A stretch of 64,000 nt of DNA from Dyadobacter bucti (GTDB lineage: Bacteria > Bacteroidota > Bacteroidia > Cytophagales > Spirosomataceae), in the NCBI RefSeq assembly GCF_005869225.1, contig NZ_SWFP01000004.1:248001-312000 (forward strand), read 5' to 3'. Positions 43,112-52,818 of the stretch are shown one piece after another; position 1 is the stretch's first letter; each line of letters opens with the position of its first letter. The translations under genes and the position numbers were made by a program. The notes beneath the pieces were generated by a model. That model was not told the DNA's origin. It was given only the letters and a program-made list of their open reading frames with translations, and made no database searches.

Positions 43112-45427
43112 ATGAACGCTTTACACGTCAGATATTGGATTCTTGCTACTGTTGTCATTGGCATTTCTATTGTATTCTGGACGAGGATCCCGTCAGGGAA
43201 AAAGTCTTCAGGAAATGATATTTCTTATAGCTTCCAGATACGGCCGGTTCTTTCAGACAAATGTTTTGCATGTCATGGTCCCGATGCGAATAAGCGCGAA
43301 GCGGGACTCAGGCTCGATGTGGCTGAAAATGCATATGCAAAACTAAAAGATGGAAAAGGGTTTGCAATCGTTCCGGGAAACCCTGAAGCTTCCGAAGTGT
43401 ACCGGAGAATTACCTCGGTAGATCCTGAATACCAGATGCCCACCCCGGAATCACATCTGGGGCTTTTAAATGAAAATGAGATTGACCTCATCAAGAACTG
43501 GATTGCGCAGGGTGCCAGATATGAACAACATTGGGCCTTTTCGGTTCCTAAACAAAGTCCGCTGCCGGAGGTGAGCAACCAGTCCTGGACAAAAAACGAG
43601 ATCGACTACTTCGTGCTCGCTAAAATGGACGGGTTGGGACTGGAACCCAATGAGGTGGCCAGCAAAGAACAATTACTGAAAAGAGTGTCGATTGACCTGA
43701 CCGGCCTGGTCCCTTCCCTGGATCTTCAGCGAAGATTTATGAATGATAAATCGGAAGGAGCCTATGAGAAAATAGTCGATGAGCTGATCTCTCAGAAAGC
43801 CTACGGAGAAAAAATGGCAATCCACTGGCTTGATGTCGCGCGATTTGCTGATTCTTATGGTTATCAGAATGACGATGCAAGGACCCAATGGGCCTGGCGG
43901 GACTGGGTTATTCACGCTTTTAACCGAAATATGTCTTATGACCAGTTTCTGGTCTGGCAACTCGCCGGTGACATGCTGCCCAATGCCAGTAAAGAGCAGA
44001 TCCTGGCCACTGCGTTTTTAAGAAACCACAAGATCACAGAAGAAGACGGTGTTATCCCCGAGGAATACCGGGTAGAATATCACCTTGATAAAACCAGAAC
44101 ATTCAGTTCAGGTCTCCTCGGGCTGACCGTGGAATGTGCACAGTGCCACGATCATAAATACGATCCGGTATCCCAGGAAGATTATTACAGACTGTTTGCT
44201 TTTTTCAACACCTCCAAGGAAAAAGGATTTGACGGTAGTGCGGGAAGCGGTCCTGCCAAAACCCCCGTCCTGACCATTTCCAGCGCCGAGGTAAAAAATC
44301 TGCTCACGTTCATCAATAGCAAAGACACAAGCCGCATTACGGTTTCAGTGATGGGTGAAGATGAGACGCTGCGCCCGACCCATATTCTTAACCGTGGCGT
44401 TTACGACGCCCCCGGAAAGGTCGTGACAGCCAGTGCATTGCCTGCAGTCATGAAATTTGACTCTTCAAAATATTCGCAGGACCGGCTGGGACTGGCAAAA
44501 TGGACTGTAAGCAAAGAAAATCCGCTCACTGCCCGTGTGTTTGTCAACCAGATCTGGCAGGAGATATTTGGAAGAGGGTTAGTAAAAAGTACCGGCGATT
44601 TCGGAATGCAAGGTGACTTGCCCACACATCCTGAACTTTTGGACTGGCTTGCTGTCGATTTTATGAAGCATGGATGGGACGTCAAAAGGCTGGTGAAACA
44701 AATGGTCACCTCGGCGACCTACCGGCAGTCTTCCAAGCTGAGCGGGGAGAAGAAAGAAAAAGACCCTGAAAATATATACTTATCCAGAGGTTCCCGATAT
44801 CGGGTTCCCGCCGAATCGATACGTGATATCGTTTTGTCAACCAGTGGCTTGCTGAACCCTGAGATAGGCGGCCCGAGTGTCAAACCTTATCAGCCCAAAG
44901 GAATATGGGAGGCGACCACCGCCAACCGCGGCAGCCTGGCCCGGTATATCCAGGACAAGGGCGGGGACTTGTACCGAAGAGGCCTTTACACGTTTATCAA
45001 ACTGACACTTCCGCCGCCGTCCATGCTCATTTTTGACGCCAGCAACAGGGACCATTGTGAAGTGAAGCGGCAAAAGACGAATACGCCCCTACAGGCGCTT
45101 GTGATGCTGAATGATCCCACTGTGCTGGAAGCTTCCCGCGTGCTCGCTGAGCGGATGAGCACGGGAAAAGTATCCGTTGACGACAAAATTGAGGAGCTGT
45201 TCCAGCGTATCGTCTGCCGTAAGCCGACTGAGGGAGAGATGCAGGTATTGGTAGCTTATTACAATGAAGAATTAGCCACATTCTCGAAGGATACCCGTAA
45301 AGCGAAAACAGTATTGAATGTTGGGGACCGCACGCATGAGAAACGACTGGATGTGAGCAGGGCAGCGGCTCTGATGCGCGTGATCAGTGCGATTTACAAT
45401 ATGGAAGAAACGATCACCAAGAGCTGA
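43112..45427 (+). CDS. Planctomycete-type cytochrome C, DUF1549 and DUF1553 protein
   Basis: The 771-residue product has an N-terminal membrane anchor (WILATVVIGISIVFW). A PSCyt1 haem motif, CFACHGPDANKREAGLRLD with Cys51, Cys54 and His55, follows. DUF1549 lies at about 160-365 (ENEIDYFVLAKMD-like NEIDYFVLAKM, LARF-like DVARFADSYGYQNDD, VECAQCHDHKYDPVSQEDYY). DUF1553 lies at about 465-750 (ENPLTARVFVNQIWQEIFGR, STGDFGMQGDLPTHPELLDW, MLNDPTVLEASRVLAER). The second CxxCH (CAQCHDHK) could bind another haem. It is periplasmic. Such proteins always travel with DUF1501 partners, as here (44 bp downstream); their reaction is not established. Confidence 0.93.
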   Translation: MNALHVRYWILATVVIGISIVFWTRIPSGKKSSGNDISYSFQIRPVLSDKCFACHGPDANKREAGLRLDVAENAYAKLKDGKGFAIVPGNPEASEVYRRITSVDPEYQMPTPESHLGLLNENEIDLIKNWIAQGARYEQHWAFSVPKQSPLPEVSNQSWTKNEIDYFVLAKMDGLGLEPNEVASKEQLLKRVSIDLTGLVPSLDLQRRFMNDKSEGAYEKIVDELISQKAYGEKMAIHWLDVARFADSYGYQNDDARTQWAWRDWVIHAFNRNMSYDQFLVWQLAGDMLPNASKEQILATAFLRNHKITEEDGVIPEEYRVEYHLDKTRTFSSGLLGLTVECAQCHDHKYDPVSQEDYYRLFAFFNTSKEKGFDGSAGSGPAKTPVLTISSAEVKNLLTFINSKDTSRITVSVMGEDETLRPTHILNRGVYDAPGKVVTASALPAVMKFDSSKYSQDRLGLAKWTVSKENPLTARVFVNQIWQEIFGRGLVKSTGDFGMQGDLPTHPELLDWLAVDFMKHGWDVKRLVKQMVTSATYRQSSKLSGEKKEKDPENIYLSRGSRYRVPAESIRDIVLSTSGLLNPEIGGPSVKPYQPKGIWEATTANRGSLARYIQDKGGDLYRRGLYTFIKLTLPPPSMLIFDASNRDHCEVKRQKTNTPLQALVMLNDPTVLEASRVLAERMSTGKVSVDDKIEELFQRIVCRKPTEGEMQVLVAYYNEELATFSKDTRKAKTVLNVGDRTHEKRLDVSRAAALMRVISAIYNMEETITKS

Positions 45428-45471
45428 ACATAAGCTGCATGGAGATCAAACAGTTAAATGATTAAAACACT

Positions 45472-46929
45472 ATGGAAAAGCCGATTTTTGATTTTGGGAT
45501 GAACGCCAACCGGAGGCATTTTTTATCGAAACTTAGTCTCGGTTTGGGCAGTGCAGCACTAGGGTCATTGCTTATTCCCGATATCTTTAAGTCTGGTGCG
45601 GAAAACAGCGTCAATGACATCGTATCGGGTTTGCCGCACTTCGCGCCCAAGGCAAAGCGCGTCATTTATCTTTTTCAAAACGGGGCTCCTTCCCAATTTG
45701 AGCTTTTTGACCACAAGCCGCTGCTTAATAAAATGTTTGGGGAGGATTTGCCGGAATCCGTCCGGGGCGGGCAAAGGCTTACGGGTATGACGTCGAACCA
45801 GACCCGCTTTCCTCTTGCAGGATCTGTGTTCAATTTTGCCCGGCATGGTAACTCTGGCACCTGGATCAGCGAACTGCTTCCGCATACCGCGCGGATCGTG
45901 GATGATATCTGCATTATCAAATCGATGAAGACCGACGCCATAAACCATGATCCGGCCCTTACCTTTTTTCAAACCGGTGCGCAGGTAGGCAACCGGCCAA
46001 GTATGGGGTCGTGGCTGAGTTATGGCTTAGGTAGTGAAAATCAGAATTTGCCTGGCTTCTGCGTCCTGCTTTCCAGGGGCAAAGGAAATGGGCAGGGGGT
46101 TTATTCCAAACTATGGACCAACGGTTTTCTTGACTCAGTACACCAGGGGGTGCAATTCAGCAGCGGGGAGAACCCGGTATTGTACCTGGGTGACCCGGAG
46201 GGAATGGACCGGTCTGAGCGTCGGAGAATGCTCGATAAGCTGGCGGCGCTCAACCAGAGCACCTTCAACGAATTCGGGGATCCCGAGGTCACCGCAAAAA
46301 TCCAGCAATACGAAATGGCATACCGGATGCAGACAGCTGTGCCCGAAATTACGGACATGAGCAAGGAACCGGAATCGATCGTGAAAATGTACGGGCCAGA
46401 ATGTCTTGTGCCGGGAACTTACGCTGCCAATTGTCTTTTGGCCAGAAAGTTATCGGAGCAGGGAGTGCGATTTGTTCAGCTTTATCACCAGGGTTGGGAT
46501 GGACATGCCGGGTTGCCGAAAGAAATCAGCGGGCAATGCAAAGATGTCGATCAGGCATCAGCCGCATTGATAACCGACTTGAAACAAAGGGGCTTGTTGG
46601 ATGAAACCCTGGTAATCTGGGGAGGAGAATTTGGCAGGACAAACTTTTGCCAGGGTACATTTACGAAAGACAATTACGGCAGGGACCATCATCCGAGGGC
46701 ATTCACAATATGGATGGCCGGAGGCGGGATAAAGCCGGGGCTTGTTTACGGCGAAACGGATGACTTTGGATACAATATTGTAAAGGACCCGGTCCATGTC
46801 CACGATTTGCACGCCACCATTCTGAATCAGCTCGGGCTTGATCATGAAAAGCTTGTTTTCAAGCATCAGGGACGCCGGTACAGGCTGACTGACGTGGCGG
46901 GAAGTTTGGTGAAAGGGATTATCGCTTAA
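45472..46929 (+). CDS. DUF1501 protein with Tat-type leader
   Basis: The 485-residue product starts with a twin-arginine type leader (NRRHFLSKLSLGLGSAALGS). The DUF1501 body has VIYLFQNGAPSQFELFDHKP, then FARHGNSGTWISELLPHTAR, KSMKTDAINHDPALTFFQTG, FVQLYHQGWDGHAG and VIWGGEFGRTNF followed by GRDHHPRAFTIWMAGGG. DUF1501 is distantly related to the alkaline phosphatase/sulfatase fold, and the conserved His and Asp residues here look metal-binding. It is exported folded, probably with a cofactor. It is cotranscribed with the DUF1553 gene upstream and the cytochrome gene 13 bp downstream. Confidence 0.93.
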   Translation: MEKPIFDFGMNANRRHFLSKLSLGLGSAALGSLLIPDIFKSGAENSVNDIVSGLPHFAPKAKRVIYLFQNGAPSQFELFDHKPLLNKMFGEDLPESVRGGQRLTGMTSNQTRFPLAGSVFNFARHGNSGTWISELLPHTARIVDDICIIKSMKTDAINHDPALTFFQTGAQVGNRPSMGSWLSYGLGSENQNLPGFCVLLSRGKGNGQGVYSKLWTNGFLDSVHQGVQFSSGENPVLYLGDPEGMDRSERRRMLDKLAALNQSTFNEFGDPEVTAKIQQYEMAYRMQTAVPEITDMSKEPESIVKMYGPECLVPGTYAANCLLARKLSEQGVRFVQLYHQGWDGHAGLPKEISGQCKDVDQASAALITDLKQRGLLDETLVIWGGEFGRTNFCQGTFTKDNYGRDHHPRAFTIWMAGGGIKPGLVYGETDDFGYNIVKDPVHVHDLHATILNQLGLDHEKLVFKHQGRRYRLTDVAGSLVKGIIA

Positions 46930-46942
46930 TTGTTACAAGATC

Positions 46943-49102
46943 GTGCGTCACTACTTATCTGACTGGAAGGCCATCATCTACAACCTGGCCTTTTTCCTGA
47001 ATGGTTTACTTATTTTTTTACTGGTTTTTGAGAGCCGGTTTGACGTTCCGGGTTGGATGTTTCCGCTCGGACGGCTGCATCCGGTTGTATTGCATTTTCC
47101 ACTTGTTGCCCTGCTGATCTACGGATGCTGGACGATTATCGTTGAAAAACAAGGTTCGGCCCGCTGGAATGCAGACCTGGCCGGCATTTTATTGTTGCTG
47201 GGGACTTTCACAGCTACAATTGCTGCATTCTCCGGATTTATCTTGTCAAAAGAAGACAGTGAGGTTTCTTCAACGCTGCTGTGGCACAAGTATCTTGGCG
47301 TAGGCATTTCCATCGGGAGCGTTGCCTGGTATGGGCTTGCCCGTTACCTTTCGCCCTGGAAGATACCTGCCAAATCTGTTTCGTTCTTATTTATCGTGTT
47401 GCTGTTGGCGGCGGGCCACCTGGGTGGGAATCTCACGCATGGAGAAGATTTTCTGATCATTCCATCAAATTTCTCGGAAGAAACGGCTGGCAAAGTGTCC
47501 TTCGAAGAGGCGCAAGTTTATGAAAATCTTATCCGGCCGGTTTTGCAGCAGAAATGCTACTCCTGCCACAATGCGGACAAGTCGAAAGGAGGGCTGCAAA
47601 TGCATACTGCGGAGCTGCTGCTGAAAGGTGGCAAAAGCGGAATGCTCTGGGATACAACTCAAAAAGACCTGGGACTTCTGCTCGGCCGGGTTCACTTGCC
47701 GCTGGACGATAAAAAACACATGCCTCCGAGGGGTAAGGTGCAGCTCACAGCAGAGGAAGTGGTGTTAATTGCTGAATGGGTGAGGGCAGGTTCGGATTTC
47801 AAACAGAAGGTACGTACGCTGTCGCCGCAAAACCCGGTATACAGCTATGCGAAAAACACCCTTGGCGGACACCGCGTTGGTGACATTTACACTTTTGAAG
47901 CCGCCGACGCCGAAGAGGTCAGAGCATTGAATACCAATTACCGGGTCGTGAAGCCCTATGCTCCGGAGTCCCCGGCCTTGTTTGTAAATTTTTATAACAA
48001 AACAGCATTTAAAAGCAGTGAAATCAGCGATTTGCTGCCTCTCAAAGGGCAGATCGTATCCATGGATTTCAGCAAAATGCCTGTCAAAGACGAGGATTTG
48101 AAAATCATTTCGCAATTCACAGAGCTACGAAAACTACTCCTTAATTTCACAGAGATACAAGGCAAAACGCTTCCTGAGCTTAAAAAGTTACCTAATCTCA
48201 AGGAACTGGCGCTGAGCGGAACGGCCGTTCAAATTTCCCAAATTAAAGCCCTTGAAAGTTTTCCCTCCCTTACAAAAGTGTACCTGTGGAGTACCGCGTT
48301 GACAACAGAAGAGCAACAGACCCTGGTGAATAAAAAAATCCGCTTCGAGACAGGGTTCCGGAGCGATACCGTGATCATAGCGCTCAACCCACCGGTTATT
48401 GAAAACGAACAGCAAATCGTGATGGGGAGTACCGGCGTGAAGTTGAACCATCAGATACCCGGTACTGAAATCCGGTACACGCTCGATGGAACATGGCCCG
48501 ACAGCAGCAAAGCGCTGATTTATTCGCAGCCGATCCCGATCACTAAAAACACCACCATCAAGGCGCGTGCTTTTAAGGCTGGCTGGTACGGGAGCGCACC
48601 AGTAGATAAAATGTTTATCAAAGCAACCTATCATATCGACAGTGTAAGACTGATCCTGCCTCCTGATACGAAGTACAAGGGAAAAGGGCCAGCAAGCCTG
48701 ACCGACGGAATTAAAAGTTCGACTGAAACCGGCAGTGGCAACTGGCTGGGGTATCGGGATACAAATTTTGAATCGCTATTCTTTTTTGATAAGCCTGCAA
48801 AGGTAGGATCATTGACAATAAGCACATTGTGCAATGTAGGCGGGTCTGTATTTCCGCCGGCTCATGTTGAAGTTTGGGGTGGCAGCGATGAGCATTCGCT
48901 TCAACTCCTGAAAACCATCAAACCTTTGCTGCCCGGTAAAATGATCGAGGGAAGCAGGGAGCTGCTGATTGATGCAAATTTTGACCCGCAACTATTGAGT
49001 TGTCTGAAGATCATTGCCAGGCCGCTTTCGAAGCTTCCCTCATGGCATCCGGCAAAAGGAAAAAAGGCCTGGGTCTTTTTGGATGAAGTGATTGTCAATT
49101 AA
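46943..49102 (+). CDS. Membrane protein with DUF2231, cytochrome C, LRR-like, Fn3-associated and discoidin-like parts
   Basis: The 719-residue product starts at GTG. Four membrane helices lie at about 12-30, 45-68, 78-101 and 144-162, in a DUF2231-like domain with LGRLHPVVLHFPLVALL. A haem motif, CYSCHNADKSKGGLQM (Cys205, Cys208, His209), and MPPRGKVQLTAEEVVLIAEW follow. Then come short LRR-like units (LRKLLLNFTEI, LKELALSGTAV), a chitobiase/Fn3-associated segment (IRYTLDGTWPDSSKALIYSQ) and a C-terminal discoidin-like domain. This is the usual third member beside DUF1553 and DUF1501 proteins. It may pass electrons from the periplasmic partners; the pathway is unknown. Confidence 0.88.
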   Translation: MRHYLSDWKAIIYNLAFFLNGLLIFLLVFESRFDVPGWMFPLGRLHPVVLHFPLVALLIYGCWTIIVEKQGSARWNADLAGILLLLGTFTATIAAFSGFILSKEDSEVSSTLLWHKYLGVGISIGSVAWYGLARYLSPWKIPAKSVSFLFIVLLLAAGHLGGNLTHGEDFLIIPSNFSEETAGKVSFEEAQVYENLIRPVLQQKCYSCHNADKSKGGLQMHTAELLLKGGKSGMLWDTTQKDLGLLLGRVHLPLDDKKHMPPRGKVQLTAEEVVLIAEWVRAGSDFKQKVRTLSPQNPVYSYAKNTLGGHRVGDIYTFEAADAEEVRALNTNYRVVKPYAPESPALFVNFYNKTAFKSSEISDLLPLKGQIVSMDFSKMPVKDEDLKIISQFTELRKLLLNFTEIQGKTLPELKKLPNLKELALSGTAVQISQIKALESFPSLTKVYLWSTALTTEEQQTLVNKKIRFETGFRSDTVIIALNPPVIENEQQIVMGSTGVKLNHQIPGTEIRYTLDGTWPDSSKALIYSQPIPITKNTTIKARAFKAGWYGSAPVDKMFIKATYHIDSVRLILPPDTKYKGKGPASLTDGIKSSTETGSGNWLGYRDTNFESLFFFDKPAKVGSLTISTLCNVGGSVFPPAHVEVWGGSDEHSLQLLKTIKPLLPGKMIEGSRELLIDANFDPQLLSCLKIIARPLSKLPSWHPAKGKKAWVFLDEVIVN

Positions 49103-49112
49103 ACAACAAAGG

Positions 49113-49445
49113 ATGTCAGGATCACTTACACAGGGAGAGAGACCCGGTCTCAAAGAAGGGAATTTACAAAGCTATCACGCGGAGGCTTTTGAAAGAGATT
49201 ACAAAAGCGGCTTCGTACTGCTTTTCAAAACTTACTATGCTCCTCTTTGCAGCCATGCCATGAGATTGGTGCATTCCCGTCAGGTCGCTGAGGAGTTGGT
49301 TAGTGAAGTATTTTATCAGTTTTACATTACCCAGGCCCATAAAAGCATTACTTCTTCCTACTGCAGCTATCTGTTTGGCTCGGTGCGAACCGGGTGCCAT
49401 GCCTACATGCGGCAGAAATTTTACGTAGCAGAGGAATTTTCGTAG
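49113..49445 (+). CDS. Sigma-70 region 2-only protein (truncated ECF-like sigma factor)
   Basis: The product has 110 residues from the ATG at 49113; a longer TTG start at 49092 would overlap the previous gene. FERDYKSGFVLLFKTYYAPL, CSHAMRLVHSRQVAEELVSE and VFYQFYITQ match region 2 of ECF sigma factors. The frame stops at EEFS, with no region 4 (the part that reads the -35 box). Downstream plus-strand sequence is antisense to the next gene and gives no region 4. It is either a broken sigma factor or a small region-2 protein with a new role. Its 3' end overlaps the convergent membrane-protein gene by 25 bp. Confidence 0.6.
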   Translation: MSGSLTQGERPGLKEGNLQSYHAEAFERDYKSGFVLLFKTYYAPLCSHAMRLVHSRQVAEELVSEVFYQFYITQAHKSITSSYCSYLFGSVRTGCHAYMRQKFYVAEEFS

Positions 49446-49939
49446 CCCGGCTTGATCAGCAGCAGCATGTATATACCGCAACCGATAAAAAAAGTGGAAA
49501 ATGTCAATGCCCCTCCGATGAACTTATGCACCGCAAACGTATCGATTTTATAATATCTTGCTCCCGGCATTTTTCCAATTTCCTTCACATCCTTTACCGT
49601 CACCATTTTACTCTCAAAGGTGGAAAGGTACGCCTGTGAGATTGCAAGCATTCCAAAAAGGGTAAAATAGCCGATCAGCTGCAATTGCATCACCATCTCC
49701 TTCGGTTTTTTACTAAAAGTCAGCCGTTCGAATTTCATCCAGAACCAAATGGGCGCAAAGGCAATAAATGCAGGAATGTATATCTCCCACATTTCCTCAT
49801 TCATTTCGAGGGCCTGGTATTTTCTCGAAAAGAAACACCACCTTACCACACCGAGCACGAGCACAGAGCCCCAGGCTACGACTGCGAACAGGGGCAAAAC
49901 AGATTTTATTTTTAAAAAGTATGGGTTGGCAGCAGGCAT
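49421..49939 (-). CDS. Small membrane protein, four helices, unrecognised
   Basis: The 172-residue product has four likely membrane helices: LPLFAVVAWGSVLVLGVVRW, IYIPAFIAFAPIWFWM, MQLQLIGYFTLFGMLAIS, and GGALTFSTFFIGCGIYMLLL. Between helices 3 and 4 lies a soluble segment with MVTVKDVKEIGKMPGARYYK. I do not recognise the family; related N-terminal regions may occur in longer Bacteroidota membrane proteins, so truncation is possible. The gene converges on the sigma-like gene and overlaps it by 25 bp. Confidence 0.55.
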   Translation of the reverse strand: MPAANPYFLKIKSVLPLFAVVAWGSVLVLGVVRWCFFSRKYQALEMNEEMWEIYIPAFIAFAPIWFWMKFERLTFSKKPKEMVMQLQLIGYFTLFGMLAISQAYLSTFESKMVTVKDVKEIGKMPGARYYKIDTFAVHKFIGGALTFSTFFIGCGIYMLLLIKPGYENSSAT

Positions 49940-50406
49940 CCGGTTTCAATTCGTACAGCTCATGTTTTATAAGTATTTCGAAAGTTACTTATTATGAAGA
50001 ACGGAAGAAATACTTCATGAAGATTTGACAAGGCAGACATGCGCCTCTGCCCAGGCGACACGCCGCCCGTCTCCCTGTCAACATCAGAAAAACCCTCAGG
50101 GAATACTCCGGATATTATATATATGTTAAGCGACAGCCTTGCTTTTGCAATGGCATAGACCCGTTTTCATCGATATGCTATCGAATTTGCCTGGATTCTG
50201 AGAAAGAGGCATTTCTACTTAACAATAAATTAATTTCAAACAATTGGCTACTACACCGGAAAATGTTTAGTATTGTTTAATTTTAAGAATTCCAGTAACC
50301 CTTTATCGTGTCAGACAGGCATTTCCTGTCAAATTTGTCCAATATTTATAAACAATTATGGTCGATTAAAATCTATTTGCTTGGCAGAACTTCTAAAACA
50401 AGGATC
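49940..50406. other. Intergenic region upstream of the nine-gene SusC/SusD operon
   Basis: No gene is supported. GGCAGA-N8-TCTGCC (50032-50051) is an inverted repeat, and GGCG/CGCC and CCCTG/CAGGG pairs follow within about 50 bp, so the segment 50030-50105 could fold. The stretch 50210-50400 is A/T-rich and lies just before the operon; no exact TAnnTTTG box was found there. Confidence 0.35.
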
Positions 50407-52815
50407 ATGAAACTACTCCCTAAACACTTTTGCAAATTTGCAGGTGTTTTTCTTGCCTCATCGATCGGGATGAGCCAGGTGCATTCCCAGGACGTACTGG
50501 TGATGGATAGCCTGGCCACTTCAAGTCGGAGCGGGATCGAAAACAGTCTGCTGGGAACAGTAGCCGGATTAAGAGTGAAGAGCTGGACCGGTACATCCGG
50601 AATCCAGTCGATCATCAATCTTCGAGGCTTAAGTCTGGACCCCACCAATGATTCAGCTTTACCGCTCATTCTGATCAACGGAGTACCCGTGATCACCAAC
50701 CCTTCCAGTGTCACGGGAATCAATCCGCTGAGCTACTATTCGCCGGAACAGATTGAGCGTGTTGAAATTATCAAATCCATTGACAGGCTGGCAGCCTATG
50801 GTGTACAAGCACCCAATGGCGCTATCAACCTGATCATGAAAGGGGGGAGGACCGGCCCGCTGCATTTGAGGGCATCGGCCTCAGCGGGGGTAAATGTCCT
50901 GAACGACTTTGATTACCGGAAAGATGCTTTCTATGATTTCAATACCATCGCGCGGCGTAAAACGCTGGGCAGCGGTTCTATCGTGCATGAACAAAACGTG
51001 CTGGTAGATGGTGGAGGAGATTACGGTTCTTATTTGTTTGGATTGAACAATTATTCGGACGAAGGGTTACTGAAATCCACGAAGTTTGGCAGGCAATCCT
51101 TATTTCTCAATGCCAAATACCACATTACCCCGAAATTTACAGCACACTTTTACAATAACCTGGCCCTGACGAATAGGGACAGCCGGTATGCAGGAGAGTA
51201 CAATCGCGACCTTCCTCTTCCGGTTATCGGCGATGAGACCTTCTTTATGGATAAAAAGCGGAATATCGCGTTTCTTTCATCGGTTGGCCTCGGGTATCAG
51301 CTCACACCCGGCCTCAGTATCAACTCGGTGGCGGGAATATCCTACGAAGGGGCGAGCAGGGACCTGTATATTCCTTCCAATATCCTTAAAGGGAGTATTT
51401 ATGCGTCGAGCGAGGCTTACAGGCGCCAGCTTATCACGATCAATAGTTCTGTAAATTACCTCCACAGCTTTTCCGACGATTGGAAAATGGATGTGAAAGT
51501 AGGCCACGAACTCCGGGCCACCGACAACAGGCTTACTTCGGTAGACGGGGCACGCAGCCTGGAAAGCGGGGGGTCGAACTACGTGAAAGTAGTTACCGGC
51601 TACAATGCCAGCCAGACAGACGCCCTTTCTGACCATGATGTGGAGCAGCTGATCGGTTTTTACGGAATAGGGAAGTGGAGCTACCGCGATGATCTGAAAC
51701 TGGATATCGTGCTACGAACTGACGGCAGCTCGCTCTACGAAAAGAAGTGGGCATTTTACCCGGCAATTGGTCTCGTATATAGCTTAGCGAACACACTTAA
51801 ATTGCCGTTGTCGGTCAACCTCTCGGTTGGGAAAATGGGCATGCTGAACCGGCCGCAGGCATACAATGGTGAGCTGGTTGCGAAAGGCGATTATTATAAT
51901 GGCAATATTTTGGGTGTGGGTCAATTGTATCCCGCCTTCCGGGATGCTAAAAGTGTGGATGTGCTCCAGATAGATGCCGGACTTTCTTTCCGGATCAAGC
52001 CATCTATTACACTATCGGTTAATTATTTCAACAAGACATACAGCGATTTTATTTACAGACGCTATACGTCCAACATTCAGGGATTTGACTATCAGTACGA
52101 AACAGGCGGAAAGCTTGGTCTTTCCGGATTTGAGTTCACGCTGAACAGTTCCTGGATCCATACCGATCATTTCACCTGGACGAGCAACCTGAACCTGGCT
52201 GCTTACAACAACAAGGTGAAGGAACTTCCCGGCGATATCCTCAACACGAGTATCTCGCATTTAAGAGGACTCTCCAAGGGCGATCCTGTCACATCTGTTG
52301 TTGCCTACGAAGGTAGCCAGCAGAAAGTGATCGGAAATACCGAAGCGAAGCTGTTTGGCGGTTTCAGCAATACATTGCGCCTGAGGAACCTTTCACTGGC
52401 CTTTACTTTGTCTTACGCCTCAAAAGCCGATGTAGTTACGGAATCATTTGACAGCCGCTATAATGTAAATGCAGCAGGAAGCGAATTCCCGCTGAAAAGC
52501 GCGGAAACCCCATACTACTTCATCCAGGGTACTGATCGCCAGCCGGTTTACCAGGGGATACGCACGATCGAGCCCGGTAGTTTTATCCGTCTCAACAGAG
52601 TGGTGCTGACCTATCATCTGGGAGCACTTGTAAAGAAATTCCCAAGCGTGGAGGACGTACAGCTGTTTTTAAAGGGTGAAAATCTGCTAACCTTATCCAG
52701 ATACAGCGGCATCAATCCGGAAGAGAATATAGGAGGTATACGGAGAGCTGATCTCAGCAATACCGGAACGCCGCTGCCTGCTGTTTTTTCACTCGGTTTC
52801 AAAATTGCATTTTAA
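50407..52815 (+). CDS. SusC-like TonB-dependent receptor lacking the N-terminal carboxypeptidase-like domain
   Basis: The product from the ATG at 50407 has 802 residues and a signal peptide (KFAGVFLASSIGMSQVHSQD). The frame is open back to 50308 but that part has no signal-peptide character. The plug begins at once (NSLLGTVAGLRVKSWTGTSG, INLRGLSLDP, LPLILINGVPVI, APNGAINLIMKGG). The barrel ends SLGFKIAF. The CarboxypepD_reg domain normal for SusC is missing and the barrel is short. No clear TonB box is seen. The SusD-like gene follows after 3 bp, so it is a real pair. It is the first gene of a nine-gene operon. Confidence 0.88.
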   Translation: MKLLPKHFCKFAGVFLASSIGMSQVHSQDVLVMDSLATSSRSGIENSLLGTVAGLRVKSWTGTSGIQSIINLRGLSLDPTNDSALPLILINGVPVITNPSSVTGINPLSYYSPEQIERVEIIKSIDRLAAYGVQAPNGAINLIMKGGRTGPLHLRASASAGVNVLNDFDYRKDAFYDFNTIARRKTLGSGSIVHEQNVLVDGGGDYGSYLFGLNNYSDEGLLKSTKFGRQSLFLNAKYHITPKFTAHFYNNLALTNRDSRYAGEYNRDLPLPVIGDETFFMDKKRNIAFLSSVGLGYQLTPGLSINSVAGISYEGASRDLYIPSNILKGSIYASSEAYRRQLITINSSVNYLHSFSDDWKMDVKVGHELRATDNRLTSVDGARSLESGGSNYVKVVTGYNASQTDALSDHDVEQLIGFYGIGKWSYRDDLKLDIVLRTDGSSLYEKKWAFYPAIGLVYSLANTLKLPLSVNLSVGKMGMLNRPQAYNGELVAKGDYYNGNILGVGQLYPAFRDAKSVDVLQIDAGLSFRIKPSITLSVNYFNKTYSDFIYRRYTSNIQGFDYQYETGGKLGLSGFEFTLNSSWIHTDHFTWTSNLNLAAYNNKVKELPGDILNTSISHLRGLSKGDPVTSVVAYEGSQQKVIGNTEAKLFGGFSNTLRLRNLSLAFTLSYASKADVVTESFDSRYNVNAAGSEFPLKSAETPYYFIQGTDRQPVYQGIRTIEPGSFIRLNRVVLTYHLGALVKKFPSVEDVQLFLKGENLLTLSRYSGINPEENIGGIRRADLSNTGTPLPAVFSLGFKIAF

Positions 52816-52818
52816 ATA

